A stretch of DNA of 32,144 bases from Leptospiraceae bacterium (GCA_020441005.1 JAGRNA010000110.1:1-32144), one strand, 5' to 3'. Counted from the stretch's first letter, positions 13,418 to 22,308 are shown. Translations and numbers: made by a program. The notes: generated by a model from the sequence alone, not told the origin.

Positions 13418-16078
13418 ATGAAACCTGTATTCAGACATATTGCTGCTCGAGGCGTGTTCTTGCTGGTCGTGACCCTGGGTCTTTGGCCCAGCTTGCTCGC
13501 TGCCCTCGAGGTGCAACTGCAAGTGGTGGATCCGGCTACCCGGCAGCCCGTGGCCGGGGCGCAGGTGATTGTGGCTGAAATCCGTCAGAAATTTCGCACC
13601 AACGCGGATGGACGCGTCAGCATCAATGTCCCCAAGGCCGGTTTCTATACAGTGCGGGTCATCACTCCGGCCGGCAAGCTGGTCCAGCCGCGCTTGCAAT
13701 TTTACGCCGAGGGCCAGCAACTGACAGTCTATACCGGGCCGCCGCCGCGCGATCAAAAGCCGGTTCCACAAGATGACACGCAAACTGTGCAAGGAAATCA
13801 AAGCATTGAAGTGCAAGGCTTGCGGCGCAAGCAGAAGGTTTCGCGCTACCAGGTACGCCTGGATGAAATCAAGCGCATTCCGGGTCAATTTGGCGAAGCC
13901 CTGCGGGGTGTGGAGACCCTGCCAGGTATCAACGCCCCGCCCTTTGGCAACGGTGAAATCGTAATCCGCGGCGCCAATCCCGACTCCAATACCTACCTGG
14001 TGGATCGCCTGCCCATCGGCTACGCCTTCCATTTCTTCCCATTGAACTCGGTTCTGGCCAATGACTTGATCCAGACAATTGATATGTACAATGGCGCTTA
14101 TCCGGCGAATTACGGCAACGCGACCGGCGGCATTATTGATATTACCACCATCGATGAAGTCGACCGATTTGGCGGCAATGTCAATTTTTCCATTTGGGCC
14201 GCCAATGTAATTTTCAAGGCCCCAATGGCATTTGGAGCGGAGGAAGGCGCGCAACGGGAATCCCAGGCCTTCCATCAGTTTCGTAGCGGGGCATCGGGTC
14301 AAGCGGCAGAGGATGCAGATGCTCCCGATACGGATTCGAGTGCCCGGAATGCGGCGGCAAGCGGCAGTTACTGGATCGCGGCCGTGCGCGGCTCCTATAT
14401 GGACCAGACCCTCAAGGCCTACGTCCCCGATGGCATTGAATTGCCGGTCTACTATGACGGGCAGTTCAAGGCTCGCTTTCAGCTGACCAGCGAACAGGCC
14501 CTGTTTTTATATTTCCTGGGTTCCAAGGACACCTTCGCCGTGGAGGTGCCGGAACAAAACAGCTATGACCCCACCAAGAAGATTGATCCCGTGCTGGATG
14601 GCGCCCAGTTTGACACGAATCTGGCCTTCCACACCGAGGCCCTGCGGCATACCTGGCAACCCGGCAGCCTGTTGCGCAACGAGCTTACCGTATTATATCA
14701 TAATAATATACAGGAACTAGGCGGGCAAATTGGCAGTTTGAAGGGCCGCTTTACTCGCGAGGAAGGCTGGGCTGCCCTGATGGAAGAAGTGGATTGGGTC
14801 CTTATGCCCAGGCACATTCGACTGGAATCCGGGCTGGAATACCGCCAGTTTATTTATAGCACAGAGGGTGTCACCGTTCGGGCGCGGGATCCCAATGATG
14901 AATCGCCCAACTTTTACAACCCCGACAATCCGGCCTTTGAGAGCGTGCCGGTTGATGATTACGAGTCGGTGCCCTATGTCAGCGGATTTGGCATGTTGAC
15001 CCTGGCCGGTTATGGTTTTGAATTCAAGCCGGGCTTTCGCTACGATTATTTTGGTCCGACCCGGCAAAGCGTTGTCGATCCGCGCGGCACACTGTCTTAT
15101 GAATTCCCCACAAAGACGACGCTGTTCAGCGGGGCCGGTTTGTATCACAAGGTGCCGGAGCCCTATCAGTTTTCCAGCACCTCCGGCAATCCAAACCTCA
15201 AGATGGAACGGGCCGAGCAATATGCGGGCGGGATCGAACAGGTGTGGAATCAATGGCAGTTTCGACTGGAACTCTTTCGCAACTTTTACTCGGATATTGT
15301 GGTCGCCGATCCGTATATCACAACACCCTGGCGCGAAAATTCAGACCCTTATAAACGCTACACGACTCCGATTCTGTACAATGATCGTCTTGGCTATTCC
15401 AATGATGGCACCGGCATGGCGGAGGGTTTCGAGGTTTATATTAAATATACCAAAAAAGAAGAGGATAACGGCTTTTACGGCTGGATTTCCTATACCTGGT
15501 CGCGCACGATCCGCAATTCACATCAGCACATTCTGACAGATGATGAAAAAAATATTGTGCGCACGGCCGATGAATTGCGATTGATTACCCAATATGACAA
15601 TACCAAAGACGGCTATGCTTCCTTTGATCGCACGCATATTATTAATTTGATCGCCGGCTACAAATTCAATCGGGAATGGCAGGTCGGCGGGCGCTGGAGT
15701 TATAAAACAGCGCCGCCTTTCACGGACATCATCGGCGACGATGGCGGCCTGCAGCAAAACAAGGGTCGCAAGATATATGATCCCAAATACTCGCAGCTGA
15801 CGAACACCAGGCGCCTGCATCCCTATCATCGTCTGGACCTGCGGCTCGACCGCTTTTTTCATTATGAATGGGGCTACGGGAATTTCTATATTGAAGTGTT
15901 GAACGCGTATGTCCGCAAAAATGAGCTGAACCAGCAATGGGATAACTCCCGGCCCTACTCAAAAACCAACCCGTCGATCCAGTATGATTTTCTGGCCCTG
16001 CAGTACCCGCCGGGCTCTGGATCGAAAAGCAGCTATTTAATCCCGTTTTTTAACGTGGGTCTGGAGATGAAGTTTTGA
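13418..16078 (+). CDS. TonB-dependent outer-membrane receptor with N-terminal carboxypeptidase-regulatory-like domain
   Basis: An 886-residue outer-membrane protein. Residues 1-29 form a signal peptide, with cleavage near SLLAALE. Residues 30-105 form a beta-sandwich of the carboxypeptidase regulatory-like type (LQVVDPATRQPVAGAQVIV and TNADGRVSINVPKAGFYTVRV). From about 140 a TonB plug follows, with ALRGVETLPGI, GEIVIRGANPDSNTYLVDRL and YPANYGNATGGIIDI. The remainder is a 22-strand barrel with many aromatic and acidic turns (FRYDYFGPTRQSVVDPRG; YHKVPEPYQFSSTSGNPNLKMERAEQY), closing in a terminal Phe as outer-membrane proteins do. It imports an unknown ligand using energy from TonB/ExbBD. The next gene, a cysteine-rich lipoprotein, overlaps its stop. 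No iron or vitamin genes nearby hint at the ligand. Confidence 0.93.
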   Translation: MKPVFRHIAARGVFLLVVTLGLWPSLLAALEVQLQVVDPATRQPVAGAQVIVAEIRQKFRTNADGRVSINVPKAGFYTVRVITPAGKLVQPRLQFYAEGQQLTVYTGPPPRDQKPVPQDDTQTVQGNQSIEVQGLRRKQKVSRYQVRLDEIKRIPGQFGEALRGVETLPGINAPPFGNGEIVIRGANPDSNTYLVDRLPIGYAFHFFPLNSVLANDLIQTIDMYNGAYPANYGNATGGIIDITTIDEVDRFGGNVNFSIWAANVIFKAPMAFGAEEGAQRESQAFHQFRSGASGQAAEDADAPDTDSSARNAAASGSYWIAAVRGSYMDQTLKAYVPDGIELPVYYDGQFKARFQLTSEQALFLYFLGSKDTFAVEVPEQNSYDPTKKIDPVLDGAQFDTNLAFHTEALRHTWQPGSLLRNELTVLYHNNIQELGGQIGSLKGRFTREEGWAALMEEVDWVLMPRHIRLESGLEYRQFIYSTEGVTVRARDPNDESPNFYNPDNPAFESVPVDDYESVPYVSGFGMLTLAGYGFEFKPGFRYDYFGPTRQSVVDPRGTLSYEFPTKTTLFSGAGLYHKVPEPYQFSSTSGNPNLKMERAEQYAGGIEQVWNQWQFRLELFRNFYSDIVVADPYITTPWRENSDPYKRYTTPILYNDRLGYSNDGTGMAEGFEVYIKYTKKEEDNGFYGWISYTWSRTIRNSHQHILTDDEKNIVRTADELRLITQYDNTKDGYASFDRTHIINLIAGYKFNREWQVGGRWSYKTAPPFTDIIGDDGGLQQNKGRKIYDPKYSQLTNTRRLHPYHRLDLRLDRFFHYEWGYGNFYIEVLNAYVRKNELNQQWDNSRPYSKTNPSIQYDFLALQYPPGSGSKSSYLIPFFNVGLEMKF

Positions 16079-16647
16079 GCGCCCGGCCTCCGCTGCTCCG
16101 ATCAGGTTTTTCGTCGGGGCTCTCTGTCGGCTGGCGAGTGAAATCCGGCCTGGTGACTGCCTTGCGAGGTCTCGTTTTGGTTTCGAGTTTGTCGCTTTTG
16201 GGCCTGAACGCTTGCGATACGGCTGCGGATTCGGCTGATCTGGAAGCAGAGCGCGATCTACTGCTTTGGGTGTTGTACCAAACAGGCGATTATAACTGGT
16301 ATCCCGTCTGTACCGCTTCGCAAACTGTCGCCCTCAATTGCGCCGGCGCAGCCTCCGCCAGTTCGCTGTATATCGCCGCCCTGGAGACGCTTTGGAGCAG
16401 CAGTGTCGCCAGTCCGCAGACCGGAGACGAGATTTGTAACGCGGCCAACCTGAGTCACGTCTTTAACCAAATGACGCCAGGGGCCCGCGCCTGTTATTTC
16501 CGCTGCCAGCAGAACTATTGGCAAAGCCAAATAGATGGTGGCAACTGCACAGCCCTGCAATATAGTGCTGCCTTGAGCGGTGCCGCGACCGGCAGCAGCG
16601 CCTGTTTTACCAGTTGCCTGCAAAATGACACCCGTTTCCTCTATTGA
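16075..16647 (+). CDS. Cysteine-rich lipoprotein coupled to the TonB receptor
   Basis: The frame opens with a TTG at 16075 that overlaps the receptor's TGA. A GTG at 16138 would give a cleaner signal peptide and is a real alternative. The signal ends LLGLNAC (Cys47 from the TTG). The mature region has eight cysteines, including two CxxxC pairs, ACYFRC and ACFTSC, plus Trp/Tyr-rich patches (LLWVLYQTGDYNWYPVC). Even numbers and spacing suggest four disulfides in a helical domain. I know no named family for it. Overlap with the receptor gene argues for a joint role, for example as a surface lipoprotein that captures or hands over the ligand. That is inference from position only. Confidence 0.72.
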   Translation: MSARPPLLRSGFSSGLSVGWRVKSGLVTALRGLVLVSSLSLLGLNACDTAADSADLEAERDLLLWVLYQTGDYNWYPVCTASQTVALNCAGAASASSLYIAALETLWSSSVASPQTGDEICNAANLSHVFNQMTPGARACYFRCQQNYWQSQIDGGNCTALQYSAALSGAATGSSACFTSCLQNDTRFLY

Positions 16648-16730
16648 CCTGGTGGTCAGCTGCCGCTCAAAGCGATCCGGGCAAGGAACAAAATCTTTAC
16701 CAAATTGGGAACTATAGAAAATTGGCTATT

Positions 16731-17813
16731 ATGGCAAAACGTATCTTCAACTTTTCAGCTGGTCCAGCTACTCTGCCCTTGAGCGTTCTCGAGCAAGTGC
16801 AGGCGGAGCTGCTGGACTTCCAGGGCAGTGGCATGTCTCTGATGGAGATGTCCCATCGCGGTAAAATCTTTGATGCCGTGTACAAGGATAGCATTGAGCG
16901 TTTGCGTCGCATCGCTGCGATCCCGGACGACTTTGACATTTTGTATATGACCGGCGGGGCCTCAACCCAGTTCACCCTGATCCCTCTGAACCTGAAGCAA
17001 AGCGGCAAGGCTGGCTATATCAATACGGGGGCCTGGTCTAAAAAGGCCATGGGGCAGGCTAAAATACTAAACATGGCGGTGAATGAGCTGGCTAGCTCTG
17101 CTGAAAGCAATCATAATCACATCCCGCAAATACCAGCCATCCCGGCTGATCTGGACTATGTGCACCTGACCTCCAACAACACGATTTTTGGCACCCAGTT
17201 CAGCGATTTCCCGCAGAGCCCGGTGCCGCTGTGTGTGGACATGTCCTCCGATTTTCTGAGCCGGCCCATTGACTGGAGCAAAATGAGTCTGGTATATGCC
17301 GGGATGCAAAAGAACGCCGGCCCTGCCGGTGTTACTGTGGTTATTCTGCGCAAGGATCTGTATGCCAGGGAGTCGGCTGAAACACCGACGATTTGGCGCT
17401 ATAGCACTTTTGGCGAGAATGAAAGTATGTACAACACGCCGCCCACTTTCCAGATATATATTTTTGGTCTGATCCTGAAATGGATTGAAGATGAAATGGG
17501 CGGCTTGCAAGGTGTGGCCGCTCATAATCAAAAAAAGGCCCAGGCAATTTATAACGTGATTGATCAATATCCAGACTTCTTTGTGGGTCATGCCCGCAAG
17601 GACTCGCGCTCTCTGATGAATATCACCTGGAACTATGCCAACGCGGACTTGAATCCCGTATTTGTGCAGGAAAGCGAGGCCAATGGCATGTCCGGCCTGA
17701 AAGGTCATCGTTCCGTCGGCGGACTGCGCGCATCCATTTATAATGCCATGAGTCTGGCCGGTTGCGAAGAGCTGGCGCAACGCATGCTGGCCTTTCACAA
17801 GCAACATGCCTGA
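16731..17813 (+). CDS. serC: Phosphoserine aminotransferase
   Basis: SerC converts 3-phosphohydroxypyruvate plus glutamate to phosphoserine for serine synthesis and also serves pyridoxal phosphate synthesis. The ATG at 16731 gives 360 residues, the family length, starting MAKRIFNFSAGPATLP, the textbook N-terminus. Other blocks are GMSLMEMSHRGKIF, LYMTGGASTQF, HLTSNNTIFGTQF and VDMSSDF. The PLP lysine is Lys194 in VYAGMQKNAGPAG, and the C-terminal block is GHRSVGGLRASIYNAM. An upstream in-frame ATG at 16644 overlaps the lipoprotein gene and is unlikely. It appears unrelated in function to the envelope genes before it. Confidence 0.97.
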   Translation: MAKRIFNFSAGPATLPLSVLEQVQAELLDFQGSGMSLMEMSHRGKIFDAVYKDSIERLRRIAAIPDDFDILYMTGGASTQFTLIPLNLKQSGKAGYINTGAWSKKAMGQAKILNMAVNELASSAESNHNHIPQIPAIPADLDYVHLTSNNTIFGTQFSDFPQSPVPLCVDMSSDFLSRPIDWSKMSLVYAGMQKNAGPAGVTVVILRKDLYARESAETPTIWRYSTFGENESMYNTPPTFQIYIFGLILKWIEDEMGGLQGVAAHNQKKAQAIYNVIDQYPDFFVGHARKDSRSLMNITWNYANADLNPVFVQESEANGMSGLKGHRSVGGLRASIYNAMSLAGCEELAQRMLAFHKQHA

Positions 17814-17891
17814 GATCCGGGTCCGGCGCACGGTATGTAGCAATGCACTGCGAAGGGGGGGCCGACTTTGCGTTTCAGCCAGGAGTTTTGT

Positions 17892-18095
17892 ATGTGGCTG
17901 CGCTTAGGAGCGGATGAGATTGTCAACATGGACCTGATCGCCTCGATCAAGAGAACGGGGCCCTTGACCATCGAGATCCAGTATCTGGCACCCCAGGCCA
18001 GTCGGACTATTCGCTTTGATGAAGCCCACGACTGCGAAGCGGCCTTTGAGCGGGTGATTGAGAACCTGAGCAGTCTGGGGCTGGCAATGCAGTAG
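17892..18095 (+). CDS. Small conserved-looking protein of unknown function (67 residues)
   Basis: AGGAG six bases before the ATG at 17892 is one of the best ribosome binding sites in the window and fixes this start over the upstream TTG at 17868. The product reads as short strands followed by a helix: WLRLGADEIVNMDLIASIKR, TIEIQYLAPQ, TIRFDEAHDCEAAFERVIEN. The N-x-D-L-I-x-x-I pattern recalls small FlbD-like proteins in layout only; I would not assign it. It follows serC by 78 bases and may share its transcript. The convergent bpt gene and its terminator lie just beyond. Confidence 0.68.
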   Translation: MWLRLGADEIVNMDLIASIKRTGPLTIEIQYLAPQASRTIRFDEAHDCEAAFERVIENLSSLGLAMQ

Positions 18096-18123
18096 CCTCG
18101 CTATTTACCAGGATTTGCGGGCC

Positions 18124-18154
18124 AAAAAAAACCGCCCCTGGGGAGGGGCGGTTT
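18124..18154 (-). terminator. Strong rho-independent terminator for the bpt operon
   Basis: An 11-base-pair stem (18129-18139 with 18144-18154, GC-rich) closes a GGGG loop. On the minus strand it is followed by a run of eight T (18131-18124 read leftward). It lies 54 bases past the bpt stop. On the plus strand the same hairpin is followed only by TTTGAA-type sequence, so it may work weakly for the rightward gene too. Confidence 0.9.
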
Positions 18155-18207
18155 GAAGTGGCATATTACCAATCACAATTAGAATATCGGATTTCGGGGA
18201 AGCGACT

Positions 18208-18951
18208 TTAGGCCGGTCTGAGGAATTCTTGCCATTCCTGCTCTCCGGGGCGTCGCCGTTGATTGGGTTGGTACTCGCTTTTATAATTCATCGCCTTGCA
18301 AGCGCTAATATAAAAACCCGGGTAGAGGTAATTGCGACCCTCCTGGCGCGCCAAATCCAGCAGATATAGAATATTAAATTTTCCGGGACTCAGACGGGCC
18401 ACGTCCGGCTCGAAAAAGAAATAAACCGCGGACAATGCATCTGCAATCCGGTCAAATATTCCGACGCCAGCCAGTTTCCCGGCTTGCCAAAGCTGCAATT
18501 CGCGCGTGCCATCGGCCAGAAAACTATCGACAAAAAAACTCTGATAGCTGGCCAGATCTGCAGCCTCTTCCTTGTGGCGCTGGTGTTGATAATCCAGGTA
18601 GCGCAAATAGAGCTCATTTTTTTCACGGCTGGCGCGGGGCTCCACAATCCGCACGTCAAAGGCAGCCAGTCCTTTCTGCCAGACCCGCCGCTGGTTGCGA
18701 TTCATCTGGAAAGTGCTGACCGGTATGCGCAGAACCTGGCATTCCTGACAACCGGAACAATCCGGTCGATACAAATGCAAGCCATGCCGACGATAGCCCT
18801 GGTCCATCAGCATGCGATAGACCTCGCCGATTGGCAGACCATCCAGGAATAACAGGGCGGCTTCTCGTTTTGCCAGGTAAGAACAGGGGCCGCGGGCATG
18901 GCCCACGTACAGCTGTTCTTCAATCGTATCGAGAGATAACTCTACTGACAA
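18208..18951 (-). CDS. bpt: Aspartate/glutamate leucyltransferase (arginyl/leucyl-tRNA-protein transferase)
   Basis: This enzyme moves an amino acid from tRNA to the N-terminus of proteins to mark them for N-degron proteolysis. Family blocks are GPCSYLAKREA (Cys23), MDQGYRRHGLHLYRPDCSGC with Cys65, Cys68 and Cys71, and VLRIPVSTFQMNRNQRRVW. The C-terminal blocks are LSAVYFFFEPDVARLSPGKF and GFYISACKAMNYKSEYQP. The 247-residue length is normal. Bpt-type enzymes usually add Leu to Asp/Glu and Ate-type enzymes add Arg; I cannot decide by eye. The upstream Kazal-like lipoprotein gene is 18 bases away, likely in the same transcript. A strong terminator lies 54 bases downstream. Confidence 0.93.
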   Translation of the reverse strand: MSVELSLDTIEEQLYVGHARGPCSYLAKREAALLFLDGLPIGEVYRMLMDQGYRRHGLHLYRPDCSGCQECQVLRIPVSTFQMNRNQRRVWQKGLAAFDVRIVEPRASREKNELYLRYLDYQHQRHKEEAADLASYQSFFVDSFLADGTRELQLWQAGKLAGVGIFDRIADALSAVYFFFEPDVARLSPGKFNILYLLDLARQEGRNYLYPGFYISACKAMNYKSEYQPNQRRRPGEQEWQEFLRPA

Positions 18952-18969
18952 GTAATGCTTGCCTCGTAA

Positions 18970-19263
18970 TCAGGGCTGCTGCGGACAGGGGCAATCCTGA
19001 AAACACAGTATCTTGATGTTCTCACAAATCGCCTGGCAGCTATTGCGCCGGGGACCTTCCACGGTACAAACTGTGCCGGTTGGCAGGTCAAGACATTCGC
19101 CGCAATTATCAACGGACTGCCCTCCCTGATTGGTCGTGGATCCTTTGTTTTCTGTCTTACAGGTCGCCAGGAGGGTCAATGCTGCCAATACAAGGCCCAG
19201 GAGGCTGAATTGAAGTACTTTTATGCTGGAAATGCGGAAGCGGTCTGGCAGGATGTGATTCAT
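18970..19263 (-). CDS. Lipoprotein with Kazal-like cysteine-rich domain
   Basis: The 97-residue product (ATG at 19263; an ATG at 19317 is possible but overlaps the divergent gene) has a basic N-terminus, a hydrophobic run and the lipobox LLATC (Cys35). After a Gly/Ser/Asn linker it shows CGECLDLPTGTVCTVEG, then NSCQAICENIKILC and QDCPC. The spacing (V-C-x-x-x-G, N-x-C-x-x-x-C, final C) resembles a Kazal-type serine protease inhibitor or follistatin-like domain, without the usual Tyr. It could inhibit proteases or be a small structural domain. It shares a minus-strand unit with bpt and diverges from the cyclase gene 46 bases away. Confidence 0.6.
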   Translation of the reverse strand: MNHILPDRFRISSIKVLQFSLLGLVLAALTLLATCKTENKGSTTNQGGQSVDNCGECLDLPTGTVCTVEGPRRNSCQAICENIKILCFQDCPCPQQP

Positions 19264-19309
19264 AGGTTTGTTTTCGAAAAATATCGGTCCCAAGGTGAAG
19301 TCATAATCA

Positions 19310-21607
19310 ATGCCCACAACTACTTTTCATCCCGCGCAATTGAAATTTTTACAGCGCATCCTGAGCCGGCTTTATATCCAGCCGCAAATCAGCGGTTACA
19401 GACTACTGCGTCAGGACGGTTCGACGATCCTTGCGGATGGTCAGACCGGCAGCCTGAGTGTAGAGCATAGTTTTGCTGAATTTATTTTACACCTGGATGG
19501 TTCAACCGGGCTGGATACGCCGCCTGTCGAGCGGCAAATTAAAAGCCTGCGCAAACTGGCCAATATCGTTCTGCGCGGTCTGAGCGACCAAAACGGGATG
19601 AAGGCCTCGTTCTTCATCGATTCTTACCTGGAGGTGTTATTGCTGCTGGAAGAGCGAATCAATTTGCTCAATTTTTATGAACGTATTTTGCATTTGAATA
19701 AAAGCATTCTGATGGCGGATGATTTATTCGGTGTTTTACAAATCATCATGGATACGGCTTGCCGCGCTTGCAATGGAGAAGGCTCATCACTTTTGCTGGT
19801 CGATCAAAAAACGGGTGAAATGTACTTCAATGTCGTATCGGGGGAGAATGAGAATGTACTAAAAGAAATCCGGATTCCGGCCGGCAAGGGCATTGCCGGC
19901 AGCGTGGTCAATTCAGCGCGGCCGGAAATTATACCGGATGTGGCCGCTGATTCGCGTTCGTTTCAGCATGTAGATCAAGTTCTCCAGCATCAAACCCGCA
20001 ACATGATTATTGCGCCTATTTTGGCCGGCGGAGTCGTAATCGGTGTTTTGGAAGTGATTAACAGCAAACGCAGCACGGGCTTTCTGTCAGAAGACCTGGA
20101 TTTTTTGATCAATATCGCCTCGCATACCAGTCTGTTCATTGAAAACATCAAAGCAAAAGATGCTTTGGTCCAATCCAATCGCAACCTCGATCGCAAGAAT
20201 TCCGAGATCCATGCCCTGTATGAGATCGGCCAAATTGTCAACTCTTCACTGGATCCGGAGGTCCTGAAGCAAAAATTGTTGCAAACCTTGCTCGAAGTTA
20301 TGCCGGTTAGCGAGGCGCTGATCCTGTCTCCCGGGAATCGTAGTCTGGTGGCGGAATACCATTGCTTGCAAAACGGCCGTCCGACGCCGCTACGGGCGAG
20401 CGAGCACAAGCTGGCGGGCGCTACTGATATTCTTTTGTGGATGCACAACTACCAGGAGCCCTTCGCATTCTTTGAGACCGTGGAAAAAAGCAGCAATATT
20501 GCCCAGCGTTTTCTGGAACAAAACGCGGATTTCTATAAACAGTATCCGGTCCCGGAACTATGGGTCCCCATCTTTAAGGAAAATAAAGAAATTGAATTCA
20601 TTTTGTCTCTGAACGGCGGCCAGTTCCGGCGGCAGATACCGGTCAATGATTTGAAATTTTTCAAGAGCGTGATGGGAGTCTGCTACTCGGCCTTTCGTAA
20701 TGTAAACAGTTTTCGAGATGCAGTCGAAAGCCGTAAGCGTGAAGAGGATTTGCGGCGGGCCTTCCAAAAGTATGTCCCTAGTCGGATTGCAGCCGATCTG
20801 GTGGAAAATGAAAACCCGGTTCCAGCGCAACGCATTGTTTCGGTGTTGTTTGCCGATATCCGCAATTTTACGCATCTGAGCGAAACATTGCCGCCGATGG
20901 AACTGGTAGCCTTGATCAATCAGCATTTCGAGGATATGGTCGATGCCGTGGCCCTGCATGGCGGAGTTGTAGATAAATTCATGGGCGATTCGCTGATGGC
21001 TGTGTTTGGCATGACGGAGAGTGGCCCCACGGATGCCGCAAACGCGCTCAAGGCGGCCGCAGAGATGCAGAAGCGGCTCAGCACCCGGGCCTTGCAGAAT
21101 CAATCCCTGGGGAAGCTGGAGCTCCAAATGGGCATCGGCTTGGCCAGCGGGCCGGTGATCACCGGCAATATTGGTTCGCATACCCGTATGGATTACACAA
21201 TCATCGGAGAAACGGTGAATATTGCCAGTCGCCTCGAAAAAGCAGTCAAGCATTATGGCGTTCATACACTGTTCACGGAAGAAACCCACAAACAGGCACC
21301 GCAGCAACCCTGTCGGGAAGTCGATCTGCTGCAGGTCAGAGGCAGTGAACGGCCGGCAAGAGTTTATGAGCCATTGACCCTCAGCCGCAGTGGACTTGGG
21401 CTACAGGATTATGAGCAAAATTGGCCGCTAGCCCTGCAAGCCTACCGTAAGCGTGAATTTGAAACCGCACGACTGGCCTTCAAGGAACTCTATGAAAAAA
21501 GCAAGGGCCAGGATCAGGTGTCAAGCTTGTACATGGAGCGTTGTGAACACTTTCAGCAAAATCCACCCGCAGAGAATTGGCAGGCCATCCACAGGCTGGA
21601 GAATTAG
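19310..21607 (+). CDS. GAF-domain class III adenylate cyclase
   Basis: A 765-residue signalling enzyme with no membrane segment. Residues about 140-285 form a GAF domain (SSLLLVDQKTGEMYFNVVSG, IRIPAGKGIAGSVVNSARP). A second, diverged GAF-like region spans about 310-480. A short coiled linker (AVESRKREEDLRRAFQKYVP) joins the class III cyclase domain, about 505-690. The cyclase domain has both metal aspartates (Asp516 in LFADIRNF, Asp560 in FMGDSL). It has the adenine-type pair Lys556 and Thr630, and the transition-state residues Asn637 and Arg641. The full set implies active ATP cyclisation, controlled by a ligand bound at the GAF part. A helical C-terminal tail resembles TPR units. It stands alone, divergent from the Kazal-like gene. 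Confidence 0.92.
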   Translation: MPTTTFHPAQLKFLQRILSRLYIQPQISGYRLLRQDGSTILADGQTGSLSVEHSFAEFILHLDGSTGLDTPPVERQIKSLRKLANIVLRGLSDQNGMKASFFIDSYLEVLLLLEERINLLNFYERILHLNKSILMADDLFGVLQIIMDTACRACNGEGSSLLLVDQKTGEMYFNVVSGENENVLKEIRIPAGKGIAGSVVNSARPEIIPDVAADSRSFQHVDQVLQHQTRNMIIAPILAGGVVIGVLEVINSKRSTGFLSEDLDFLINIASHTSLFIENIKAKDALVQSNRNLDRKNSEIHALYEIGQIVNSSLDPEVLKQKLLQTLLEVMPVSEALILSPGNRSLVAEYHCLQNGRPTPLRASEHKLAGATDILLWMHNYQEPFAFFETVEKSSNIAQRFLEQNADFYKQYPVPELWVPIFKENKEIEFILSLNGGQFRRQIPVNDLKFFKSVMGVCYSAFRNVNSFRDAVESRKREEDLRRAFQKYVPSRIAADLVENENPVPAQRIVSVLFADIRNFTHLSETLPPMELVALINQHFEDMVDAVALHGGVVDKFMGDSLMAVFGMTESGPTDAANALKAAAEMQKRLSTRALQNQSLGKLELQMGIGLASGPVITGNIGSHTRMDYTIIGETVNIASRLEKAVKHYGVHTLFTEETHKQAPQQPCREVDLLQVRGSERPARVYEPLTLSRSGLGLQDYEQNWPLALQAYRKREFETARLAFKELYEKSKGQDQVSSLYMERCEHFQQNPPAENWQAIHRLEN

Positions 21608-21666
21608 GCCATTTGGTCTTTGCACCGGACGCGCAAAGCAGCAAGAACACGAGCGTTCCTTGTATG

Positions 21667-21674
21667 TATAAAAT
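21667..21674 (+). promoter_or_regulatory. Possible extended -10 promoter for the argB-apt operon
   Basis: TATAAAAT with TG just before it (21665-21666) looks like a -10 element with an extended -10 dinucleotide. It lies in the 137-base spacer after the cyclase gene and about 70 bases before the first gene of the trio. No clear -35 is visible. Confidence 0.35.
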
Positions 21675-21744
21675 CGCTTTCAAATCAGGATGGATCTGAA
21701 AAATAGACCACAGCCAACACATTCAAAAAAACAGAAATCCAGGC

Positions 21745-22308
21745 ATGAAGAAAATAAGCATAGAACAGAAATTTGACACTGATTTGGCGACGCTACTGCG
21801 CGCGCGCGAAGAGCGCTACCGTCACCTGGATAAATTTCCGGAATTGAAGAACGTCACGATCGTTTCCGAGGAAAGACAGGACCAGCTACTAAAACAGGTA
21901 CGTCATATTCATTTAGGCACATCGATTCCCGCTATTCTGATTCCACTGCTGCCGAATGGCGCAGATACTCTGGTTGAAAGTTCCACCTTTGACCAGCTAG
22001 ATAATACGCATCGCTTTGAAGTCATTCCGGACGGCGGTCATGATAATATTTTTAAAATTACCGGCATATCGCGCTACTATGAACTAGAGCCCAATCTTTC
22101 TGCGCGCAATTATGAAATCGAAATCAAAAGCCGCGCGCTGTTTATCGGTGGCGGGGTTGAAGCTGCAATCGGTGAAATCTATTCACAAAACCTGAAAAAA
22201 GATCAAAAATCGATAGAACACTTTATCAAGGACCTGTTGGCTGCGGATGGGGAATCATCCTCTACAGTGGAGGATATCAATCCATCCGGAGCGAGTCATC
22301 ATGGATAA
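21745..22308 (+). CDS. DUF2505-like (START-fold-like) protein
   Basis: The 187-residue product begins KKISIEQKFDTDLATLLRAR, then VRHIHLGTSIPAILIPLLPN, ESSTFDQLDNTHRFEVIPDG and FKITGISRYYELEPN. A ligand-binding SRPBCC/START-like pattern ends in a long helix (IGEIYSQNLKKDQKSIEHFIKDLL). This is how DUF2505 family proteins look, but I rate the match moderate. The last 20 residues are polar. Its stop overlaps the argB start by 8 bases, so the two are translationally linked. Function unknown; it may bind a lipid or other hydrophobic ligand. The ribosome binding site is weak. Confidence 0.65.
   Translation: MKKISIEQKFDTDLATLLRAREERYRHLDKFPELKNVTIVSEERQDQLLKQVRHIHLGTSIPAILIPLLPNGADTLVESSTFDQLDNTHRFEVIPDGGHDNIFKITGISRYYELEPNLSARNYEIEIKSRALFIGGGVEAAIGEIYSQNLKKDQKSIEHFIKDLLAADGESSSTVEDINPSGASHHG

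Noticed and set aside
13310-14302. Long minus-strand open frame (330 codons) under the TonB receptor gene
   Set aside because: It lies antisense to a well-supported coding region and shows no family motif; its length comes from the GC-biased codons of the real gene.
17067-17843. Minus-strand open frame of 258 codons under serC
   Set aside because: Antisense to serC, whose motifs are certain; the translation is low in protein-like features.
20558-21307. Minus-strand open frame of 249 codons under the cyclase
   Set aside because: Antisense to the cyclase catalytic domain; His/Ile-rich translation with no recognisable motif.
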